A stretch of 64,000 nucleotides of DNA, from contig QNGE01000127.1 in the NCBI GenBank assembly GCA_008508345.1, positions 151,502 through 215,501 on the forward strand, written 5' to 3'. A program made the position numbers and the translations under genes. Position 1 is the first letter of the stretch. Each line of letters begins with the position of its first letter. This document shows positions 10,040-22,800 of the stretch, one piece after another. The notes under the pieces are model-generated. The model was not told the origin of the DNA and searched no databases. It saw only the letters and a list, made by a program, of their open reading frames with translations. Source of the stretch: Paragonimus westermani. Its lineage: Eukaryota > Platyhelminthes > Trematoda > Plagiorchiida > Troglotrematidae.

Positions 10040-10640
10040 CTCAAGGATCAACCCAGGATGGTTTTCACAGCGCATTGCTGACACCTACCTCCTGCTCGCT
10101 GATCTACTACCGTATGTACTCCCAGCACGTCGCAGCCTATCAGTAACCCGACCTTATCTTCCTCCAGCAAGATGATGGGCAGATCGGCCAGGTAAGGCCA
10201 ACGTTGAACGTCATCCTCGAATATGGATTCTGCCCGTTTAACCAAAATACCCCTGATAGTAAAGGACATGTCGACTCTGACCCTACCTCCATCATCCAAC
10301 TAATCAACTTTAAAACTGGGCTCTTGACATTCAATAACATCAGTCTTATTTAATGTATGGGTGCTGAGCGTTGGTTTGCTTGTTGGTAGCCCTAATTGCT
10401 CAGCTAGAGTTTCATCTATGTGTGTGGTATCGGACCCGTTATATAAAGTCTCGATCCTCCCGAATGCCATAGTTAATCTGACAGGCACGAAACCGAGACG
10501 ATTCCCTTTCATGCAAAGAGGGGGCTCCACAGGTGGACTCCTTTACTTCGAGTTCAGTATCAGGAGGCGCCGGGTCTAGGTGCATCAGAGGCCGTGAACA
10601 CTGTGTACGGATTCTGCGGTATTCGGCTGTGTGGTTCAAA
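10040..10640 (-). pseudogene. BEL/Pao aspartic protease (A17-like)
   Basis: The minus frame at 10300-10530 has LYNGSDTTHIDETLAEQLGL. In BEL/Pao proteases this is LLDxGSDTT followed by SLAEQLGL. Here the catalytic Asp is Tyr, so the enzyme would be inactive. A second frame (10048-10299) continues with WPYLADLPIILLEEDKVGLL, then IGCDVLG, VVDQRAGGRC and VKTILG, the conserved C-terminal half of the domain. The frame changes at about 10300. Confidence 0.88.
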
Positions 10641-10684
10641 AGCGTACAAATGGAGCATAGCTCACAGCTTCTTAGAACCTCGAG

Positions 10685-11420
10685 TCATTCTCCACAGGAT
10701 ATACTTCCAAATCGCCGGTATGTCTGCGAATCAAAATTGTCACTACATACTGCGCATTGGTGTGACTTATTTGTAATGTTGGTGACGGTTGAAACACGGG
10801 GTGTTCTCTCAGAATCCTTGCAAATGGGCACAGTCTCATTTCCGCCGATGCAGCCCCGGACTGAACGGGATATTAGCTGGCCACACAGTTTACTAGAAAT
10901 CGAGGTTGGCCTCGCTGTAAACTCACGAAAGTCGTTGGAAGAAGGATCCCGACCAGTGCTCATGACAAAACCAGCTATCTCTGTCCACTCCACTTGCACC
11001 GGGTGAGGAAGCTTATCTACGGTATGCAGAAGTTTGGTGGTGTAACCTAATTTGGATGAACGGTTCGGGTGGGACAAAATCATTCATCTGAGTGGATAGA
11101 CGTTGAAGACACTTAGTGTCTCCTACGGCAATCCTCAGGCTGTTAAACACGTCCTTGGTGACTGCCTGAATAATTTTATGAGGCCTTCCAGATCGTCGCC
11201 CCAATAGTTCGGTTGTCTGTGAAAATCCTACTTCGCTAGGCAGCAATACCAAATGTTCGCTGACTGCTTTAGCTCGACCACTACAATAGTAAATCAGTTA
11301 GGACAGCTTCTGTTTTTCGTCATTTAATCTGATGGCCACGCTAAGCTCAGAATTTTGCATGGAGCTATGGTGCTTCAAGGGAGACCCTTCAAAGGGTTTT
11401 AGTTCGATTTTGTCAGGTCT
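10685..11420 (-). pseudogene. BEL/Pao gag (DUF1759-like)
   Basis: Starting at about 11410 the frame reads LKPFEGSPL, LNDEKQKLS, a stop, then YYCSGRAKAV. A second piece gives GRPHKIIQAVTKDVFNS, VGDTKCLQRLSTQM and, in another frame (10685-11083), KLPHPVQVEWTE and SGRDPSSNDFREF-like text. It closes with a degraded zinc knuckle CAVCSDNFDS in which the expected His and last Cys are lost. These are the conserved stretches of BEL/Pao Gag that bind element RNA and build the particle. Confidence 0.82.
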
Positions 11421-12274
11421 ACCCTGATAACTGAAATACGCATTTAATGTTCCATAGGACTCCCTTAGAACTCACAAGTATGGGGTCTATATGACGATCT
11501 GGACGGAAGGACATTTGCATCCATCCTTTCCGATGGCTCAACAGTCCTGCGAAACACGGACCTTTACTTAAACCTCTTGCGAAATTCTGGTTGTGCCTTT
11601 ATAAACTTTAGCTCCTCTTGTGTAGACTCACTCCTTCACCGAGACTGTAGCCAATCGTCAAATGTCGCTCAAGTGAACAACGAGTTACAGCTGGGGCAAG
11701 ATTAGGAAGTTTGGATACTCACTCCGTGTTCTGTGGTGGGGCTGCTACTGTCCCTACAGCTATCCCTGGTCATAATCAATGCTTGGCTCTGAGCCCCCTA
11801 GCGTACCAAAATTATTTGAAAAAAAAAAACAGAAAACTAATTCTATCTAGACACGTCTCTGTATGGATTGAGGGAATCCTTTGAAAAAAATGCAGAGTCA
11901 AGAGATGAACTGAGGCAGAGATAATGGAAACAGTTGAAGGTGTTTTGATGTCGCCATCAATGCGGCCACCTGAGGATCAGCGCTTGGTTGTTGGAGGTGA
12001 GGAATAGGACTAGTTTTAGCAGAGAGAGACGGAGTAGGTGGGCTCAGCTGTGCGGTTGTGCTTGGGAAATCTTCGATGGCGTGGTAGTCAGAAAAGCCTC
12101 CTCTACAACACGCGCTTCAAATCCGATCCGTTCAGCCATTATACATAAGAGCCGATAGCCTTCAACAAGCTGGTGGATAGACTCAGGCTTCATCAACGCG
12201 TATACACCAAACATTGTAAGTGCCGAATATCCAGTGGTTGTTCGAGCAGCGCTCAATATACTCGCAATGTCCAT
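11421..12274 (-). other. Possible upstream gag leader of the BEL/Pao copy
   Basis: Two overlapping minus frames are seen. One (12044-12274) encodes 76 unrecognised residues including LMKPESIHQLVEGYRLLC. The other, near 11930-12070, is Pro/Ser/Gln-rich (SPPTPSLSAKTSPIPHLQQP) followed by DPQVAALMATSKHLQLF. Low-complexity Pro/Gln leaders before the Gag core are common in LTR elements, but the link to the Pao gag is inferred from position only. Confidence 0.3.
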
Positions 12275-14079
12275 CGATAAGTTGGATCCAGGATAGTCGC
12301 GTGTGTAAGCAACGAGTGTTTATAAATTCTGAGCCTGCCAAGCAACCGATTCGGATCCAAAAGGGAAGAGGTTCGTATTGGTAAGTTTCTTATTAATAAG
12401 GTGCTAATGATCAGGAAAATTACGGTAAAGTAAGTACAAGAAGATGACGACAAGCCTCGATAATGAATCCACCACATACACAAGTTCCGAGGTAAACGGT
12501 TCATGTAATTATGGTCAAACGCAAATGAGCAGTCGTGTCAGTTGTTGCAAAACAGGCTCGTAATCGTTACCAATAAGAATTCCAATGTGAGAAGACGAGC
12601 CAACGATGAGGGAAAAAATAAGGACGAGGAAGGTGGTCATCACCCTTCTATAAACTCATGACATTCATCAAACACTTAACGCAAGCAGCTGCTACAACAC
12701 AGGCGACGGCAGTGTATGTCGATTCTCCTATGTCAACCTAACCCCATTAGTTAATTCCTGCCGCTGCCCTTCACCGTCATGTAAGAGTCTAGTCCGCTTA
12801 ACCAGGCAATATGAAAATTCTGTGTTACAGCGCAGCGGTAAATTCGAGGTAATCTCATCTAACATGTTGAGTTTAGCATACATTAAGATACCTGACGGGG
12901 GACTGATATACAGTTAGCAACAGCCTCTCTGGCTAACACCATGGTGACACTACCGCTGAATCTTCCTCTAACAATTCAATTTCACACCGGGATACGCGTA
13001 ATCTAGCTATCCAATAAATGGTCTTCTCATTGTCCGACAATAGAGAACGTTATTTATCCTCGAAACAGGTGGTCAGAATGCGGTCGTAAAAACTGAACTT
13101 AACGCGATATCAATCGAATAAATGCAAAAGAAAACCGAGTATCCCACCTAGAGCTCCCACACAATCAGCTGAACAACTAGGGGCTGCGCAGAAGTGGAGG
13201 ACGATAGAACGGAACTGATTTCAGATGAACAAAGGTTTACTGGTTGGGTCGGATCAGAAGAAGTGTTAGAAGATCGACGGACAGTAGAAGTGACAAATTA
13301 GTGAGGGGGGAATATAGAAGGGAAATGTCTAACTTTGGTATTTAGGATTCAACATGGCTCAGATCAGATAAGAGAAACGATAGCAGTGATTGAATTAAAA
13401 ATGAAGATGGATAAGTTCACTAGTTTGAGGAAGATGAAGTGTGGCGCGACCTACCAACACTAACTAAACCAGGCTCAGCAATCTTCAATTGTGGAACATC
13501 TCCTAATAACCTCTGCTCTGAGCGCCGAAAAATGGTTGGTTCAACAAGCTCTAGGAGCCTGTGCGAACAGGGCTGATAGATTTGGTAGATGATTCTATAC
13601 TTTTTGCTCTATCAGTAGTAGCCTGAACTAATGCTACCTCTTACAAAGCCATCTGAAACCCTTACCGTTATCTGGCATGCGCATACTTTGTCACGAGGAG
13701 ATACCTCGGTGAGAATAATACATTGCCAAGCATCGGTGGTGGCTCTTTTCTGAAGAGGGACCTTAACACTTGCTTGAAGATCACATGGAAACTTCAAGCA
13801 CTTGAGGGCGCTCTGTAGCTGGGACGCATGTTCACACCACTGCCTGCTGGAAACCACACAACATAAGCCGTGTGCCTGTCTCCGGCCTTGGTGTAACGAT
13901 TAAGCGATGTCATCTCATTTTTGATCAGGCCCATTTTTGGGAAAAACGACAGCGAATCACTAGGACAATGAACCCGGGGGTTACCTGAATTGTTCTAGAG
14001 GCATCGTTGACGATTGGCTCAAATCCCACCATGTAGGTGAGAAGTGACGTAACGGTTTTTTTGAAACTATCAAGTGCTT
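12275..14079. other. No clear gene; decayed DNA between two LTR elements
   Basis: A minus frame at 13612-13857 (81 codons) sits where RNase H of the CsRn1-like element should be, but no RNase H motif is readable. Another minus frame at 12253-12504 is hydrophobic without a recognised domain. LTRs of the neighbouring elements could lie here but were not delimited. Confidence 0.45.
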
Positions 14080-14600
14080 CTATCGAGGGGCGGAGTTTTC
14101 TGGCACGATTCGGAATGGAGCGGCGAAAAAAGTTGACAAACCCGAGGAAGCGACGATGCTGTTCCGTAGAAGACGCCAGCAGAAAATAGGTGAGCTGATT
14201 TTCTCATGTAAAGGTACTATACCTGAATGACTAGTACGGTGTCTGAGGAAATTCGGTGTTGAGACGCTGAAGACGCGTTTGTCTCAACACCGTAGTTTTG
14301 AAATAGTCACAAACTTCGCGAAAGTGTACTCAATGTCCCGCCATGGGTCCACTGACAATTACCACACATTCCAGATAGCATACTCAAAATAACTTCCAAG
14401 CAACACTTCGTCACTGAAACGCTGGAACGTCTGTGGAGCGTTATGTAATCTGAATGGCACTCGGAGAAGTTCGTTTAGCGCGGAAGTCGTGGGGGCCGCT
14501 GTTTTCGAAACAACTTCCGACGCCATTTGAATGTGGTGATACGGTAGGACAAGGTTCAATTTAGTAATCACGTGAAATGCTGAGGGTGCGCTACTAGATA
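14080..14600 (-). pseudogene. CsRn1-like reverse transcriptase remnant
   Basis: The frame 14359-14571 reads VITKLNLVLPYHHIQMASE, where FSKIDLxxAYHQIP is expected; the catalytic Asp is Asn. It goes on with LLRVPFRLHNAPQTFQRFSD for the FxxMPFGLxNAxxTFQRxMD motif. The palm box is destroyed: FEYAIWNVW replaces FxYxYxDDxL. At 14100-14190 the connection follows as HRRFLGFVNFFRRSIPNRA. Missing catalytic residues and stops show an old copy. Confidence 0.86.
14254..14292. repeat. Perfect 12-bp inverted repeat with 15-base loop
   Basis: Bases 14254-14265 (cggtgttgagac) are exactly the reverse complement of 14281-14292 (gtctcaacaccg), with 15 bases between. The hairpin lies inside the RT remnant of the CsRn1-like element. 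A small inverted duplication during decay would explain it. Confidence 0.9.
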
Positions 14601-14813
14601 TTCATCCGGGATTTTTGCTTTCTTTGAAGTGCTGTGGTGGCTACATGGTTTCCAGTCGCCATGAAACGTTTTGGGCAGAGATGACCAGCTGCTGCCTGAG
14701 GGCTGGATGTTGTCTAATCATAAAATATGTATAAATCCAGCCCGCAATATCTGGGGTTCTGTGCTATCAAGCCGGTGTGGTCACGTATGCATGGGTGATA
14801 CTTTTTCATGGTG

Positions 14814-15260
14814 TTATGCTGGGTGATATGCGTGAGTGGTTAGGAGAAGACAAGTATCTTCTACAAGTTGATGAATCTCATTCAAAAGTGGGCGGAATTC
14901 ATTGGTTGTTCCCGTAGTAGCCAGACGTCCACCAAACAAATTCATTTCGACTTGGTGTTTTTGAATAAAGGGGGAAGTGATGCTGCCGACCGGTCTGTGA
15001 ATTTTAACCTCAATCGAGAGCCCAAAATGATGCACGAAATTTCCCCAATGATAGGCTTTTCCACCTTAACAAGGAAGGATTATCATCTGAACCGTCCCGC
15101 CTGGCAAAGATAGGATTGCAACATTTTCCGGCGTAAACGCTAATGCGGCTCCGATTAGCAGTGCTGAGCGCGTAGATCATCGGTTCAGTGGAGTGGCCTG
15201 GTGGACATCGGATGACGTTGACCGAGGTGGACACTAAAAACGGTGCCGGAATGTTTACCG
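14814..15260 (-). pseudogene. CsRn1-like protease and spacer
   Basis: The frame 15010-15234 reads FLVSTSVNVIRCPP, then LSTANRSRISVYAGK. In intact elements the start is FLVDSGAxVSV, so the catalytic DSGA seems deleted. A second frame (14814-15035) carries HHFGLSIEVK and SITSPF, matching the ADFLxHFGL phrase after the protease. Both the catalytic loss and the frame change make it inactive. Confidence 0.72.
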
Positions 15261-15294
15261 TCTCACGTAAAATAGGGGGCTAGGCAGCGCCTTA

Positions 15295-15860
15295 TCAGTC
15301 ACAAAGGTCTTCGTCATGGACTAGCCGTGGAGTTTGACTGTGGGAATGGGAAGCGAATTTGCACGGCGTCCCACAGTTTGCTGCAGTTTTGCCACAGTCG
15401 TGGCGATACCAACACCATTGATCACGTGAACGAGGTCTTGATCTAGAACGCCGTCTGTCGTGCGCCTTCAATATGTTAATCTTTTTCACTAGCAGGTTAG
15501 TTTGAGTCCCGTGTGATCTTCCAACATCTCGTGAGGTTCGGAAGCGGTATACACCGGTTTGGTTGGGTAAATTCTGTCATTCCGTCGCCCATGTCCGTTG
15601 GGTTATCCCGACGACTTCACTTAACAAAAACCATGAACAATTTTCCCACACCCAATGGCAGTTTGTCTAACCAAAGTTTTCTTGAAATATCAGTCTCCAG
15701 CTTGCGTCCGCCATGGAGGCTACGCAGTTATCGCAAACGTTTTGAGGGTGTAGTGTCCTCCATATATGTGATGGAAAAATCTGAGTGCATTTCTGTGCTT
15801 TACTCTCCGGTGTGTGAAATAATTGGCGCTTGCATAACATAGTGAATTTTACGAAGGGAT
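15295..15860 (-). pseudogene. CsRn1-like gag
   Basis: Across several frames the minus strand gives the capsid phrases LRSLHGGRKLETDISRKLWL and DKLPLGVGKLFMVFVK, then DMGDGMTEFTQPNRC. After a frame change it gives the CHCC-type zinc finger (15350-15440), preceded by an Arg/Ser-rich run. The order capsid, basic linker, zinc finger matches Gag of the CsRn1 branch. Several stops and frame changes break the gene. Confidence 0.78.
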
Positions 15861-15912
15861 ATGGTTTAGGGGATTCTCCTAGTAACCCCCATGCTGATAC
15901 CGCCGATCGCAA

Positions 15913-18900
15913 TTACTGCATGTGCCAGAGGGAACACACTTTACGATTTTGAGGGAAATATCCTACCATGTCCAGCGAAACAGTATTTTGAATTTTATTG
16001 TGACGTTGGCGTAGGAATGGGGGCTACTTTCCTCAGCATAATAGATCCTGTATAGACTTACATTTCGAGGGTACATGCATATCTTTGAGCACCCACCTCC
16101 TTTTTTAACAAATCACTCAGCTGAACGGCGCACCTAATCGGGCAGCCCTGTGTCATTGCCCACAATAATAAAATCACCTTTTGAGTTTTCGGAGTCATAA
16201 ACTTCATGTGACACGGAAGTTGCTTTATTCGCACCACCGTACCCCTTCACGTTATTAGTTGAGTGATAATCTGCCAACCACCATCGCCATTGACGACATT
16301 GCGCTGGCACAGGTATATCAGCTTTACCCAGAATAATGGATCCAGCTCATCTTTATTGTTGTAGGCTACAGCGTTCAAGGTAAAGAATGCGTAGATTGTT
16401 AATACTTGGAATGGCACCCAACCATTCTATCACTTGTTTGAATAGTTAAGGTCGACAGAATTTTCCATGAAAATTCTTCATCTTTGGCGGCTGTCATGAG
16501 TTTGTACACACGTTCGCATTATTTGCGCCCATCTTGAACTCCGATTGTGTGTACCGTAGGTAAACTATCAGACAGTTTTGTAAAGTCTGTTACTCTTTTG
16601 CTGTCTTGTTACGCACAATTCTGCACACCTGTTGTGTTCATTGTACATATAAGCTACTTGTCTATTGTTTGAATCAATGCACAATTCGCCCTCGCGACTG
16701 TTGCTTTCTGCTTTCACGCGGTAGTGGTTATAGTGGGCTAGCCGCCGCAGCGTTCTTTTAGCACGCCAAAGGAACCGAATTCGCTCTAATCCCTCTGCTA
16801 TTAATAGGGAGAATCTTCTTGCAATGCGCGGCAGATTCAGTGTGGTGGGATCTATTACGGAGAGCTACGGTGAGTCCTTGTATTCACCCTGTAGCACTGT
16901 TGCTCCAACTCTTCGTTCCACTACAATTTGTTCACAGCTTGATTTGCATTCCCATTGCGAATTCAGGGCCGAGTTAATGTAGAGCTTGTGAATTGTGGAC
17001 GTGCGAAACGTCGTCCGGGGAGTAATCATTGCGATAGGAGTATACTGTTTGAATAATTTTTGACACAGTGCAATATCCAGAGGAGAAGCAACCATCTTCT
17101 GGATGTTACTTCACTAATGTTCTGGGTCGTTCACTGTTCTCCGATGAATCTAAAGTCAGTAGTATATTTTTGACCTTATTATATAATAATCTCGCCGAAC
17201 GCAGTGGATTACTATCAAGAAGAACTTTGGAACTTTCACACGGTTTAACTTCAATTAGAATAAACTTAGTAATGTGAATGGGAGCTCAGTATTACGGTAA
17301 ATTATTTGTTGTTTAAATTCAGCAAAACACAATTATCGTTGTACTCTGAGGTCACGATTTTCTACTGTTAATTATGAAAAATCTAGCCAGAGAATAGTGA
17401 ATGTTGTTTATTCTCTACAATATACAAATTCTGTGAAACGCAATGTGCGTTCGGCCGATCATCATGTTCTTTGTTTTTTTCGCGGAATACATTCCAAACT
17501 GACATTTTTGGTGGCTATTCCGTCCGCATTTTTTCCCATTCACATAACGGCTACAGCCACTCCCATTTCACTGATGGACAATAATTCCTGCCTTCACTGC
17601 TGTTTCGCATCACTTCGATTTTACAGAAAATTGCTGTCTTGTCTAGTTCACCGTTCGAAAAGTAGTAATGGGAATTAAGTATGGCGGGTTCACGATTGCG
17701 GTACATTTTTGGGACGCGGAGTATACAGTTCTCTCAAAACATTGAAAGTGAAACAATTTTGACGTTGAAAGGACTGAATATGCAACCGCTGATAGTGTTT
17801 GTGAACGCATGCATCCGATTCATGGTATCCTATTGAAAAACTGGGAATTCCCAAAATAATCAAATCGACACAACACAATGAAAGTTACAGTGTGTTTTGG
17901 ATCCGTAAAAGTCGTTGTGCCATGTGGTCAAGGCAATATGTTAGTCAAAGATTTGGCTGCGATGGCTGCCATGCGATACCAGAAATCCATGATAAATGTA
18001 AGTGCCGGCAGTTTTATTATCTTCGAGATATGAGAATGTGATGGACACACTAACATTACTGTTCAGTAATTTCGTTCAAATGGTACTTTGCCGCTTATTA
18101 GTGTCAATTTTTGCAGTGTGTTTTGCTTAGCCTATTGTAATTGAACCTCAACGGTGGTCATTATAAATGTTGCTCTCCTTGTACTCGCAAATTATTGTGT
18201 TGGTGTCCAACATTTTCTCTCGCATAACCGTTTCTACTTAATAGTGTGAATGCACACCCATTGACATTCCACTGGCACCACTTCTGAAGTATGACTGATC
18301 AATGTTCCTTTTGGGGGTCTACATGTCGTATTGTTCACTTAAATTTCCTACTTCGTCAACGTGTCACTTTTAAACTGAGCCAATGTTTTTCGGAAATGAC
18401 TATTCTCCTCAATCTGTTTGGGTCTAGCGACTTCGTTCTGCTCATTTTGCTCGTGTACAACACCTGATATACACTGTGTAATTTGGTAATCAATGGATTT
18501 CTGCACAAAATGGTGAAGTCGACAAACAGCGCGATACACTATTTGTTAACGGGACTGAAGAAACAGAAATCTACGGTCAGATAGCTCTGACGCTGTAGCA
18601 TTTAAAGGGGTAAATGAAGATTATGCACAAAATGTTGAGTGACACCCAAGTGTGTTATAATAGACACATCATCAGAGATTGCGAATAACTCCATAGACTT
18701 GGGACAGAAATAAGCAATACCATGAGGTGGCCATGCGTACCCTTTGTGTATGCTGTATTGGCTCCTACTAATGCCAGAGCAGATCAGAACCATTCAAAAC
18801 TTCGCTTTTTCGTTGTTCTCGTAGTCAGGTGTTCTTGATTCACTTTTTGGAATAACTCTTATCGTTAATCGAAAATGTTATCTAAGTTGACGGTTAGACA

Positions 18901-19770
18901 CACTCAAGTGGCATGTTAATATCATTTCTTGCTCTTCAACTGGGGGCATTTTGTTCATTCTTATTCTTTTTGACTCATGTATCCTAGAGATTGCTTTACG
19001 TTACCGTCATGATCAGTGATCGTTCGGGCCACACTGCACTCTGATCAGACCCACAACTGTCGTGAATGGTTCACTCCTACAAACTTGTACACAGTTACGC
19101 AAGTGTAACTCTGAGCATACACACTTCACATTGTATGAGGGCACATACTCGTGAACGTTGGTTCGGAAATAATCGCAAGCGATTACTCTTCTGCGAAATA
19201 TACATAGATCGATATACATTATGCCTAGGACGTTTCGATTACTAAATTCGCTTGGACGAAGAACATATGTTGAGAAATATAATGTCAGTTAAATTTTGAA
19301 TTGCTTTAGCAGACGCTTGATGTTTACCATATAGGGAGTTACAGTACCTTTTTATGTATTGAGGTGAACTTGACAGCTTGTTATTTGTAGTTGATTTCAG
19401 GATAGGTGATCTTGGAAGTCAAGGTGACCTTGTCGGTTTTTCCCGGAGTTGCTAGACCCTAGACACGGCATCCTGCTTTCAACGCCAGAGTTACTTGTTC
19501 CTAAAAATCACACTTCGTTTGTAAATTACATCTCGGTTCAAGGTTTTCTATAGTAAATAAGAAAAAAACCGAAATTTTCTTGACTTTCATTATGCTGTTT
19601 CATGCTCTAGGCTTAGTTTGAACATTTAAGTGAGTCAAGGACTGACCAATAAATATCATTCCAGACTATACTTTCCAGCTACTCCAGACAATTATTCGAT
19701 TTGCGCAATGGAATAAGTTAAATGATGAGTTTCCTCCCTCTCACAAGAGATCACCTTCAAGAATAGACGA
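15913..19770. other. No recognisable gene
   Basis: Short open frames only (62-93 codons), without known motifs. The minus frame 16865-17095 and its surroundings could be an LTR or leader of the CsRn1-like copy by position, but nothing in it confirms this. Confidence 0.5.
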
Positions 19771-19780
19771 CCTCTAGTCA

Positions 19781-19845
19781 GTCCCGTTAGTGGTCTATCC
19801 AGTTAACACAACTGTGTCTTATCGTCCGTAGGTTCGAATCGACTT
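19781..19845 (+). repeat. Possible tRNA-derived SINE head (Pol III A and B boxes)
   Basis: An A-box-like gttagtggtcta at about 19786-19797 is followed by a near-consensus B box ggttcgaatcg at 19831-19841. The spacing of about 45 bases matches the A-to-B distance in tRNA genes. The region between does not fold convincingly into a tRNA, so a decayed SINE head is more likely than a tRNA gene. Confidence 0.3.
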
Positions 19846-19859
19846 AGTCGGTTGAACAG

Positions 19860-22800
19860 TTCTTATACTACCATATATAACTACTAACAATCTACGTACC
19901 TTTTTAACTTTTATGTATATTTCAGATTTGAAGCTTCAGTTTTTACTGTTTAAAAGAGGTTTATGCTTCCTTGGCTAACAAACAAGCCGAGTTTCTCTGC
20001 CTACTACACAAGTACCGATGAACTGACGAGCTGGTTCTTGAGTATATGTTATACTCTTCAATTTCCCACTCTCAGCAACCTGGTAGGAATGAGCTACGAA
20101 CGGAATCAGTAACGTGAAAGGAGGTCAAAATACTGCTAAGCTGTAAATCACATTTGATCACCAACAGGCAGATCAGGCGAGGTGCCAATCCGATTATCAC
20201 TCTGTAGCTTGGAATGCACTCAGTTACTGGAAATAACTTCTGCTTTTTAGAAGTCATCGTGAGCTAACAATAACGACGTGACACATGGAACGATTTAAGC
20301 TGTCTGAGGAATGACCAGGCCGGTTTTTCCGTGCAGTTTGACTCTGTATTTCAATGAATAGGACTAAATTAAAGAATACAGTGAAAAGTGCACAAAAAGT
20401 GGATTGAAGTTTTGTTGAACATTAATATCCGGGAGTGGTATTTTCAGGATTACACATCCTTATAGAAGTCCAAGTAGACCGGATAAAAAGTTTTTTCCGG
20501 AAAATGTCTTATTCATTAAGGGATTGTTCACGGGAAGACTTTTATGCGTATACTACTTCTACATGAATGTACTTTCTCTCATATGTCACGTGTATGCGGT
20601 TTATCCCTTACTCTGGTGTGCACATTTAAACTTTGTCTGCTGTCAGGTATTCAGTGATCATCACCCACTCCTAAGTAATTCAACGTCGTTAGCAAAATTG
20701 ATATCCCTTGACATTGCCTGTCTTAAATTTTCGAAGGGTAAACTGATGTCACGAAAAACTTTACTTTGGAAACTCCATTGGCTCTAGAGAATAGGTTGGT
20801 AAAACGCAAATAGCTTTTATATCCTTAATTTTTTTCAATATACTTCAAAGACATTTGCAAATGACTATCGTCTAAACTGACCACCTTTTCACGCTCTCTA
20901 TGAAAGACTGTTTTGTGCTTATTGGGTGGTTCTCATCAGCAGCAATTACTATCTGCAAATTGGTATGTAAGCATTAGGTAAAAACCACTATGGTACCGCT
21001 CTTTTCTTCATTGCATCCATTCATTTGGAAAGGTTTCATAACGCTGTCTTTGGATACACAATAAACATCATAACAAGGGAAAACATTAAGCTTTCTGTCT
21101 ACTCGTGATTTTAATGACCATATTTGAACTTTGTAGCAGATGCCGGAAGACGAGCACAGCATTCCTTATTTTTCGGTCAGAGTAATTTATGGATCTACTG
21201 AATGTTTCCTCCGCCTGTTGTGTATTCTGGTCTCATTTTCTTCTGTTACTTTTATTCCTGAGCAGCTGCCTTGAATGTTCTTTGTCGTAGTAGACACGCA
21301 AAAATTGTAGTTGATGACCTCCTTCCTCCCACTCTGTCATTAACCGTTTCGTAGAAGGACCCTTTAAAAGAGTCAAGAATGTTTATCTAGAGCTCATGCT
21401 AAGTGATTAGCTGAATATAACTTAGCAAATGGAATTAAGCTGATTAAGTGTACGGGAGTGAGTTTTCCACCTTCGATGCATGCATTATTCTGACGAGATT
21501 AGGTTAGTTATGACAGTATGTTTGCTGTCGTGGATAATTCCATTGGAAATCGTGATAGTTTCTTCTATATGATTAGTGTCATATCACCAAATCTTGACAT
21601 CGCTCACGGGGCACATTTGTGAATGTGGGTCATCTGTTGCATTCCAACTACGTTGACTAGCCATGCATAAGTTCAGTCTACAATGCATTCTGATTTAGTC
21701 TTATCATGCAGATCATAAAGATGTTCTGTCAGTACAACACTGCACATATGCACTAGGCATTCCAGCACTGTTGGCTTCGCCAGATGGCTAGCTTTAAATA
21801 TGGATGTCACATGAGTAACATTGTAGTCAGTCGGGGCATATTTTGCTATTCTACAATTTATTCAGATCTCATAAAATTTAGCCCTTACCCAGTAAGTTTT
21901 TTTACTCCATATTACGACGTGGCATCTGAATCAACCCACAAAATCATGGAAAGAATTTGCCAGCAGTTCGTGAAGTTACGTCGTCACTTCTTAGCAGTGT
22001 ATTAGGCAACACTGAAGCGTATGTAGTGGGTTGCGCCTTTTAAAAGATAAGGACGTATCACAAATGGGATAAGTAAGAGGGTTAACCCAATACCACACGT
22101 TTTTACTTCGGTGACTGAGTTAAAAACGTAATTTAGTAGTGCTTACCGAGGCTATGTCAAGTGGCGTCGTCCATGCCTACTATTTGCCCGTGGTTCTGAC
22201 CTTATCCCAAAAGCCTCGTGCATGTCCGCTCTGTGGTCGTACCGAATTACATTCAGTTCCAACCTTCCGGTTGCCTGAGTGCGTAAGTGTGAGTGCGCAG
22301 GTGTTTAAATGTAGACTGGTGTTTTTGGGCCGGATAACTGCGTTTGCACACAGGCACAATTTTGGACAGTGTCCATTACTTAACTCAAACTGTAAAAGTT
22401 GTGTTGCACGTTTTTTAGCCAGTGATTAGGTGATATAACGATTGCGGACGTTCTCTTCTAAGTTGGAGACAACGCAGTGGTCGGCACTGTTAAATAGAAA
22501 CGCTTCATTGATGACGGAGAACATACTGTAGGAAAAAAAGCCTACTAAAGTGGATGGACATTGAGAGAGGAATTTCGAGATGGTGAACTAGAAATGGTAT
22601 GAATGCACGTATGTCATTGATCACGAAACGTTATCACTGCAGATGGCGTTTCTAGCTCGTAATGCAAATGACCACGAGAATCGCAACCGGGAATGTGACA
22701 CCTACACGCTTTACTCAATGAGGGTCAGTTTTCATAATTCCTGTCTGCGATGTCGCATGACCACCACACGGCTTCACCGAACTGGCGATGATCTTAATGT

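Larger units (their letters stand above)
9254..11420 (-). mobile_element. BEL/Pao LTR retrotransposon, degenerate
   Basis: Right to left on the minus strand come gag (about 11420-10690), the A17-type protease (about 10640-10040), a decayed spacer (10040-9650) and the start of reverse transcriptase (9640-9254). Order and motifs are those of BEL/Pao elements. All coding parts carry stops and frame changes. RT stops before the catalytic YxDD box, and RNase H, integrase and LTRs are not seen. Confidence 0.88.
14080..15912 (-). mobile_element. CsRn1-like Ty3/Gypsy retrotransposon, degenerate
   Basis: Minus-strand order is Gag capsid, an atypical zinc finger, protease and spacer, RT, then the RT connection. 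The Gag zinc finger has a Cys-X3-His-X8-Cys-X3-Cys pattern (CWYRHDCGKTAANCGTPC) instead of the CCHC knuckle. A CHCC-type Gag finger is known in the CsRn1 clade, first described in the liver fluke Clonorchis. This copy differs clearly from the Gypsy element at the left edge. RNase H, integrase and LTRs were not recognised. Confidence 0.8.

Noticed and set aside
13612..13857. RNase H of the CsRn1-like element
   Set aside because: Position is right, but none of the RNase H catalytic phrases can be read in any minus frame.
19781..19845. Functional tRNA gene
   Set aside because: A and B boxes are present, but the acceptor and anticodon stems do not pair, so a SINE head is the stronger reading.
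22139..22429. Cys-rich 96-codon plus frame, considered as a zinc-finger protein
   Set aside because: Cys and His spacings do not fit any finger class I know, and there are no splice sites or neighbours in support.
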